Below are positions 60,796 to 64,000 of a stretch of DNA of 64,000 bases, piece after piece. The notes under the pieces were generated by a model. That model did no database searches, was not told the DNA's origin, and saw only the letters and a list, made by a program, of their open reading frames with translations. The stretch is from assembly GCA_965209045.1 (NCBI GenBank), contig CBDBPW010000001.1:1116001-1180000 (forward strand), written 5' to 3'. This DNA comes from JAJEFO01 sp965209045 (GTDB lineage Bacteria; Pseudomonadota; Alphaproteobacteria; Rhodobacterales; Rhodobacteraceae). The first letter of the stretch is position 1. Every line of letters begins with the position of its first letter. The position numbers and the translations under genes were made by a program.

Positions 60796-61505
60796 TGGGC
60801 CAGAAAGTCAATCCGATCGGAATGCGCCTGCAGATCAACCGGACATGGGACAGTCGCTGGTACGCGAACACCAAGGAATACGGCGACCTGCTGCTTGAGG
60901 ACGTGGAGATTCGCGCGTTCATCAAGGAGGAGTGCAAGCAGGCAGGCGTGTCGCGTGTCATCATAGAGCGGCCGCACAAGAAGTGCCGCGTGACCGTCCA
61001 CACGGCACGGCCGGGCGTCATCATCGGCAAGAAGGGTGCGGACATTGAATCCCTGCGCCGCAAGCTTGCAGGCATGACGGAAAGCGAATTGCACCTGAAC
61101 GTGGTCGAGGTTCGCAAGCCGGAACTGGATGCGCAACTCGTGGCCGAGTCGATCGCCCAGCAGCTTGAACGCCGGGTATCGTTCCGCCGGGCCATGAAGC
61201 GGGGAGTGCAGAACGCAATGCGCATGGGTGCGCTGGGCATTCGCGTGAACGTCGCCGGCCGTCTCGGCGGCGCGGAAATCGCGCGGACGGAATGGTACCG
61301 GGAAGGCCGGGTCCCGTTGCATACCCTTCGCGCGGACGTCGATTACGCACTGGCGGACGCGCCGACCCCCTACGGCATCATTGGTGTCAAGGTCTGGATC
61401 TTCAAGGGCGAGATCATGGAACATGACCCGCAGGCACGCGACCGGCGTCATCAGGAACTGCAGGACGGCCCCGCACCGCGCGGCGCAGCCCGTGGTCGCA
61501 ACTAG
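60795..61505 (+). CDS. rpsC: 30S ribosomal protein S3 (uS3)
   Basis: 236 residues. MGQKVNPIGMRLQINRTWDS, the KH-domain loop VIIGKKGADIESLRRKLAG and AEIARTEWYREGRVPLHTLR. It helps form the mRNA entry site. Overlaps rplV by one base; rplP follows 12 nt later with GGGAGCC as SD. Confidence 0.98.
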   Translation: MGQKVNPIGMRLQINRTWDSRWYANTKEYGDLLLEDVEIRAFIKEECKQAGVSRVIIERPHKKCRVTVHTARPGVIIGKKGADIESLRRKLAGMTESELHLNVVEVRKPELDAQLVAESIAQQLERRVSFRRAMKRGVQNAMRMGALGIRVNVAGRLGGAEIARTEWYREGRVPLHTLRADVDYALADAPTPYGIIGVKVWIFKGEIMEHDPQARDRRHQELQDGPAPRGAARGRN

Positions 61506-61517
61506 GGAGCCAGAAAG

Positions 61518-61931
61518 ATGCTGCAGCCAAAGCGCACGAAGTTCCGCAAGATACACAAGGGCCGCATTCATGGCGAGGCCAAGGGTGGCTCGGTCCTGAA
61601 TTTCGGCACCTACGGCCTCAAGGCAATCGAGCCGGAGCGGGTCACTGCACGGCAGATCGAGGCAGCCCGAAGGGCGATGACGCGCCACATGAAGCGTCAG
61701 GGCCGCGTCTGGATTCGCATTTTTCCCGACACGCCGATTTCGGCCAAGCCGATTGAGGTCCGGATGGGAAAAGGCAAGGGATCGGTCGACCGGTGGGCGG
61801 CAAAGGTGAAGCCCGGCCGCATCATGTTCGAGATCGACGGGGTGAACGACACCGTCGCCCGAGAGGCCCTGCGGCTCGCCGCGATGAAGCTTCCGGTCAA
61901 GACCCGTACCGTCGTTCGCGAGGACTGGTAG
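61518..61931 (+). CDS. rplP: 50S ribosomal protein L16 (uL16)
   Basis: 137 residues: MLQPKRTKFRKIHKGRIHGE and IEVRMGKGKGSVDRWAAKVK. L16 organises the tRNA-binding face of the 50S subunit. Arg82 in IEVRMGKGKG aligns with E. coli L16 Arg81, which is hydroxylated by the 2-oxoglutarate oxygenase YcfD (RoxA). The next gene here encodes an unrelated type of 2-oxoglutarate oxygenase, which makes this residue of interest. The 186 nt after the stop contain no recognised gene. Confidence 0.98.
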   Translation: MLQPKRTKFRKIHKGRIHGEAKGGSVLNFGTYGLKAIEPERVTARQIEAARRAMTRHMKRQGRVWIRIFPDTPISAKPIEVRMGKGKGSVDRWAAKVKPGRIMFEIDGVNDTVAREALRLAAMKLPVKTRTVVREDW

Positions 61932-62117
61932 TTCACGGACCGTCCGATCGCTTCCGAATCCAGGGATGATCAGGGGCCGTGCGCGCCTCGCCCGGACCGA
62001 CGCTCGCAGTGGCGGCGTGTCCCGGGACGCATTGGCTGCATCCTCGGCGATCGGATTGCGGTTCCCGGAAGCAAGGCGGTCCTGGCCATGTGCCGCCCGC
62101 CGCACTAATGCCTGCAC

Positions 62118-62729
62118 ATGACCACCCGCTCCCTCTTTTCCACCCACGTCTATCATGCGCGGCTTCCTGACGAGATCGACGTTCAGGAACTGGAGGCTTC
62201 CTGCCGTTCCATCGCCGAGGACGACGAGGCCGGGCAGCGCTGGTGCGAGGACAACGGGTTTCCTGGCTACACGAGCTACTCCAGCCTCGCGGACCTTCCC
62301 TGGCGCTTCCCGATCTTTGAGCAGGTTCGGAAGGTGCTGGACCGGCAAGTTGCGGAGTTTGCGGAAGAACTGGCGTTTGATCTCGGCGGCAGGCCGCTTG
62401 CCCTCGATGATCTGTGGATCAACATCCTTCCGCAGGGCGGAATCCACACGTCTCACATTCATCCTCTGAGCGTGATCAGCGGAACGGCCTATGTTGCAGT
62501 GCCGGCAGACTGCGCGGCCCTCAAGCTCGAGGATCCGAGACTTGCAATGATGATGGCGGCACCTCCTCGCAAGAAACATGCGGCGGACGATCTCCAGCAG
62601 TTCGTCCATGTTCGGCCAGATGCAGGAGACGTGCTTCTCTGGGAGAGCTGGCTCAGGCACGAAGTGCCGATGAATCTTGCGGAAGACGACAGGATCAGTG
62701 TCAGTTTCAACTACCGTTGGGACCAATAG
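62118..62729 (+). CDS. Putative 2-oxoglutarate/Fe(II)-dependent oxygenase, TIGR02466-like, embedded in ribosomal operon
   Basis: 203 residues. The double-stranded beta-helix core is visible: LWINILPQGGIHTSHIHPLS then VISGTAYVAVP, VRPDAGDVLLWESWLRHEV and DRISVSFNYRW. Candidate iron ligands are His113 and/or His115 with His181; Arg192 would hold 2-oxoglutarate. A H-x-H rather than H-x-D arrangement is characteristic of TIGR02466-type proteins. No substrate is known for this family. It lies on the same strand between rplP and rpmC, so co-transcription with ribosomal genes is likely. A ribosomal-protein or translation-factor substrate is an inference from position only. There is no clear SD before the ATG. 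Confidence 0.82.
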   Translation: MTTRSLFSTHVYHARLPDEIDVQELEASCRSIAEDDEAGQRWCEDNGFPGYTSYSSLADLPWRFPIFEQVRKVLDRQVAEFAEELAFDLGGRPLALDDLWINILPQGGIHTSHIHPLSVISGTAYVAVPADCAALKLEDPRLAMMMAAPPRKKHAADDLQQFVHVRPDAGDVLLWESWLRHEVPMNLAEDDRISVSFNYRWDQ

Positions 62730-62738
62730 AGGCGTGCA

Positions 62739-62763
62739 AAGGGGCGCGAGAGCGCCCTTTGAG
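62739..62763 (+). terminator. Hairpin after the oxygenase gene
   Basis: CAAAGG(G)GCGC pairs with GCGCCCTTTG around loop GAGA, with one bulged G, 9 nt after the oxygenase stop. It lacks a U-run and lies inside the ribosomal operon, so it is more likely an mRNA-processing or partial-termination element. Confidence 0.45.
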
Positions 62764-62905
62764 AATCGATGTCGAGAATTGGCACGAAAATGCTTGCAAT
62801 GTGGGAGGAACCACCCTAAAGGGCGGCCTTCACCTGTTGATCTCCACCGGACGCAAGGGGTGACGCGAAGGCGGCCTCCCGGTGATGTTGAAAGGATGAT
62901 CGGCG

Positions 62906-63118
62906 ATGGACGCCAATGAACTGCGGGAGAAGACTCCCGACCAGCTTCGTGACGAGTTGGCCAGCCTCAAGAAGGAGGCGTTCAACCTCCGGTTCCAGCA
63001 GGCCACCAGCCAGCTGGAGAACACGGCCCGCTTGCGCAAAGTCCGCCGGGACGCGGCGCGCGTCAAGACGATCCTGAACGAAAAGGCCGCGCCAGCGGCG
63101 GTGACGGAGGCCGGATAG
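62906..63118 (+). CDS. rpmC: 50S ribosomal protein L29 (uL29)
   Basis: 70 residues: a two-helix protein, MDANELREKTPDQLRDELAS then LKKEAFNLRFQQATSQLENT. It sits at the exit tunnel next to L23. AAAGGATG precedes the ATG; the stop abuts the rpsQ start directly. Spaced 176 nt from the oxygenase gene, an atypical gap for rplP-rpmC. Confidence 0.97.
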   Translation: MDANELREKTPDQLRDELASLKKEAFNLRFQQATSQLENTARLRKVRRDAARVKTILNEKAAPAAVTEAG

Positions 63119-63349
63119 ATGCCCAAGCGAGTCCTTCAAGGTGTCGTGATCTCTGATACGAATGCTCAGACCGTTACGGTCAATGTCGAGCGCCGCTTCA
63201 AGCACCCGCTCCTGCAGAAGACGGTGCGTCGGTCAAAGAAGTACCGTGCCCATGACGCGGCGGACACGTTCAGGGTTGGAGACGTAGTGCGCATTCAGGA
63301 ATGCGCTCCGCGTTCAAAGACCAAGCGATGGGAAGTGATCGCGGAATAG
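63119..63349 (+). CDS. rpsQ: 30S ribosomal protein S17 (uS17)
   Basis: 76 residues: MPKRVLQGVVISDTNAQTVT and VERRFKHPLLQKTVRRSKKY. OB-fold primary 16S-binding protein. Begins at the base following the rpmC stop. Confidence 0.97.
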   Translation: MPKRVLQGVVISDTNAQTVTVNVERRFKHPLLQKTVRRSKKYRAHDAADTFRVGDVVRIQECAPRSKTKRWEVIAE

Positions 63350-63412
63350 CGTTCGCATGCCCGTTTTGATCGAAACCCTGGGGCCGCGCCCCCAAAGGTC
63401 GGGAGGAACCAC

Positions 63413-63781
63413 ATGATCCAGATGCAGACCAATCTGGATGTTGCTGACAACAGCGGCGCACGTCGCGTTCAGTGCATCAAGGTTCTCGGCGGTTCCAAGC
63501 GAAAGTACGCGTCTGTGGGTGACGTCATCGTCGTTTCGGTCAAGGAAGCCATTCCGCGCGGTCGCGTCAAGAAAGGCGACGTCCGCAGGGCGGTCGTTGT
63601 GCGCACAGCCAAGGAAGTGCGGCGTGACGACGGCACGGCGATCCGTTTTGACCGGAATGCCGCCGTGATCATCAACAACAACAACGAGCCGATCGGCACT
63701 CGCATCTTCGGGCCGGTCGTGCGGGAGCTTAGGGCGAAGAACTTCATGAAGATCATTTCGCTGGCTCCGGAGGTTCTCTGA
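63413..63781 (+). CDS. rplN: 50S ribosomal protein L14 (uL14)
   Basis: 122 residues: MIQMQTNLDVADNSGARRVQ, CIKVLGGSKRKYASVGDVIV and DGTAIRFDRNAAVIINNNNE. L14 forms an intersubunit bridge. GGGAGGAACCAC is a good SD. rplX starts one base after its stop. Confidence 0.98.
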   Translation: MIQMQTNLDVADNSGARRVQCIKVLGGSKRKYASVGDVIVVSVKEAIPRGRVKKGDVRRAVVVRTAKEVRRDDGTAIRFDRNAAVIINNNNEPIGTRIFGPVVRELRAKNFMKIISLAPEVL

Positions 63782-63782
63782 C

Positions 63783-64000
63783 ATGGCTGCGAAACTGAAG
63801 AAGGGCGATCGAGTCGTGGTGCTTGCCGGAAAGGACAAGGGCCGGGAGGGCGAAATCTCCCAGGTCCTGCCCAGGCAAGGCAAGGCCGTGATCAGCGGGC
63901 TGAACATTGCCATCCGGCACCAGCGACAGACCCAGACGGACCAGGGCGGACGCCAGCCCAAGGCGATGCCGATCGACCTCTCGAACCTGGCGCTGCTTGA
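63783..64000 (+). CDS. rplX: 50S ribosomal protein L24 (uL24), 3' truncated by window edge
   Basis: The first 72 codons: MAAKLKKGDRVVVLAGKDKG, REGEISQVLPRQGKAVISGL and NIAIRHQRQTQTDQGGRQPK are the KOW-domain start of L24, an assembly initiator near the tunnel exit. GGAGG lies 9 nt before the ATG. The gene order predicts rplE next. Confidence 0.96.
   Translation, partial: MAAKLKKGDRVVVLAGKDKGREGEISQVLPRQGKAVISGLNIAIRHQRQTQTDQGGRQPKAMPIDLSNLALL

Noticed and set aside
60603..62726. 707-codon antisense frame spanning rplV to the oxygenase gene
   Set aside because: Crosses five confident sense genes and shows no recognisable protein features.

Overview
The window is a high-GC (roughly 60-65 %) bacterial chromosome segment. 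Gene content and order point to an alphaproteobacterium of the Rhodobacterales type. Supporting signs are a short aa3-type cytochrome c oxidase subunit IV, HspQ, a 391-residue EF-Tu, the cluster of ubiH-like hydroxylase, amidase, dapC-like aminotransferase, ftsK and lolA, and class 2 PyrD. Organism assignment is inference from these families, not from a search.

Layout. 1-823: C-terminal part of a histidine-rich ZnuA. 1135-7583: a peptide-type ABC importer operon (Tat-exported binding protein, two permeases, one fused double ATPase). 7661-19702: housekeeping block (xthA, cnoX-like thioredoxin-TPR, Lon-substrate-binding-like protein, Trm112-like protein, ubiH family, amidase, dapC, ftsK, lolA, an IS1634-type transposase remnant, a lytic-transglycosylase lipoprotein, hspQ). 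19699-29201: ggt, pobA-pcaIJ (4-hydroxybenzoate use), free Met-R-sulfoxide reductase, rluA, a DUF952 protein overlapping pyrD, and a reverse-strand trio of MATE pump plus two PaaI-like thioesterases. 29504-35411: a beta-oxidation operon (acyl-CoA dehydrogenase, GST, thiolase, FadJ-type multifunctional enzyme). 35536-41242: cox subunit IV, azlCD, a collapsed IS605-type element, the fdhD-mobA-mobB-moeA molybdenum-cofactor cluster, and a small reverse-strand gene that looks frameshifted. 41612-64000: rplJL, rpoBC, the str operon (rpsL, rpsG, fusA, tuf) and the S10/spc operon from rpsJ into rplX, which runs off the window end.

The right third is the transcription/translation core: ribosomal proteins, both large RNA polymerase subunits and two elongation factors, all on the + strand. 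It contains long gene-free leaders with strong inverted repeats: a possible SD-sequestering switch before rplJ, a 26-bp perfect palindrome before rpoB and a near-consensus sigma70 promoter before rpsL. A 2-oxoglutarate/Fe(II) oxygenase-like gene sits inside the ribosomal operon directly after rplP (L16). This is the most intriguing functional association in the window because L16 is a known oxygenase substrate in E. coli.

Two transposon fossils are visible: a C-terminal IS1634-type transposase fragment at 18311-18583, and an IS200/IS605 relic at about 36950-37450 in which the start of tnpA is fused in frame to the end of tnpB. No CRISPR array, rRNA or tRNA gene was recognised.
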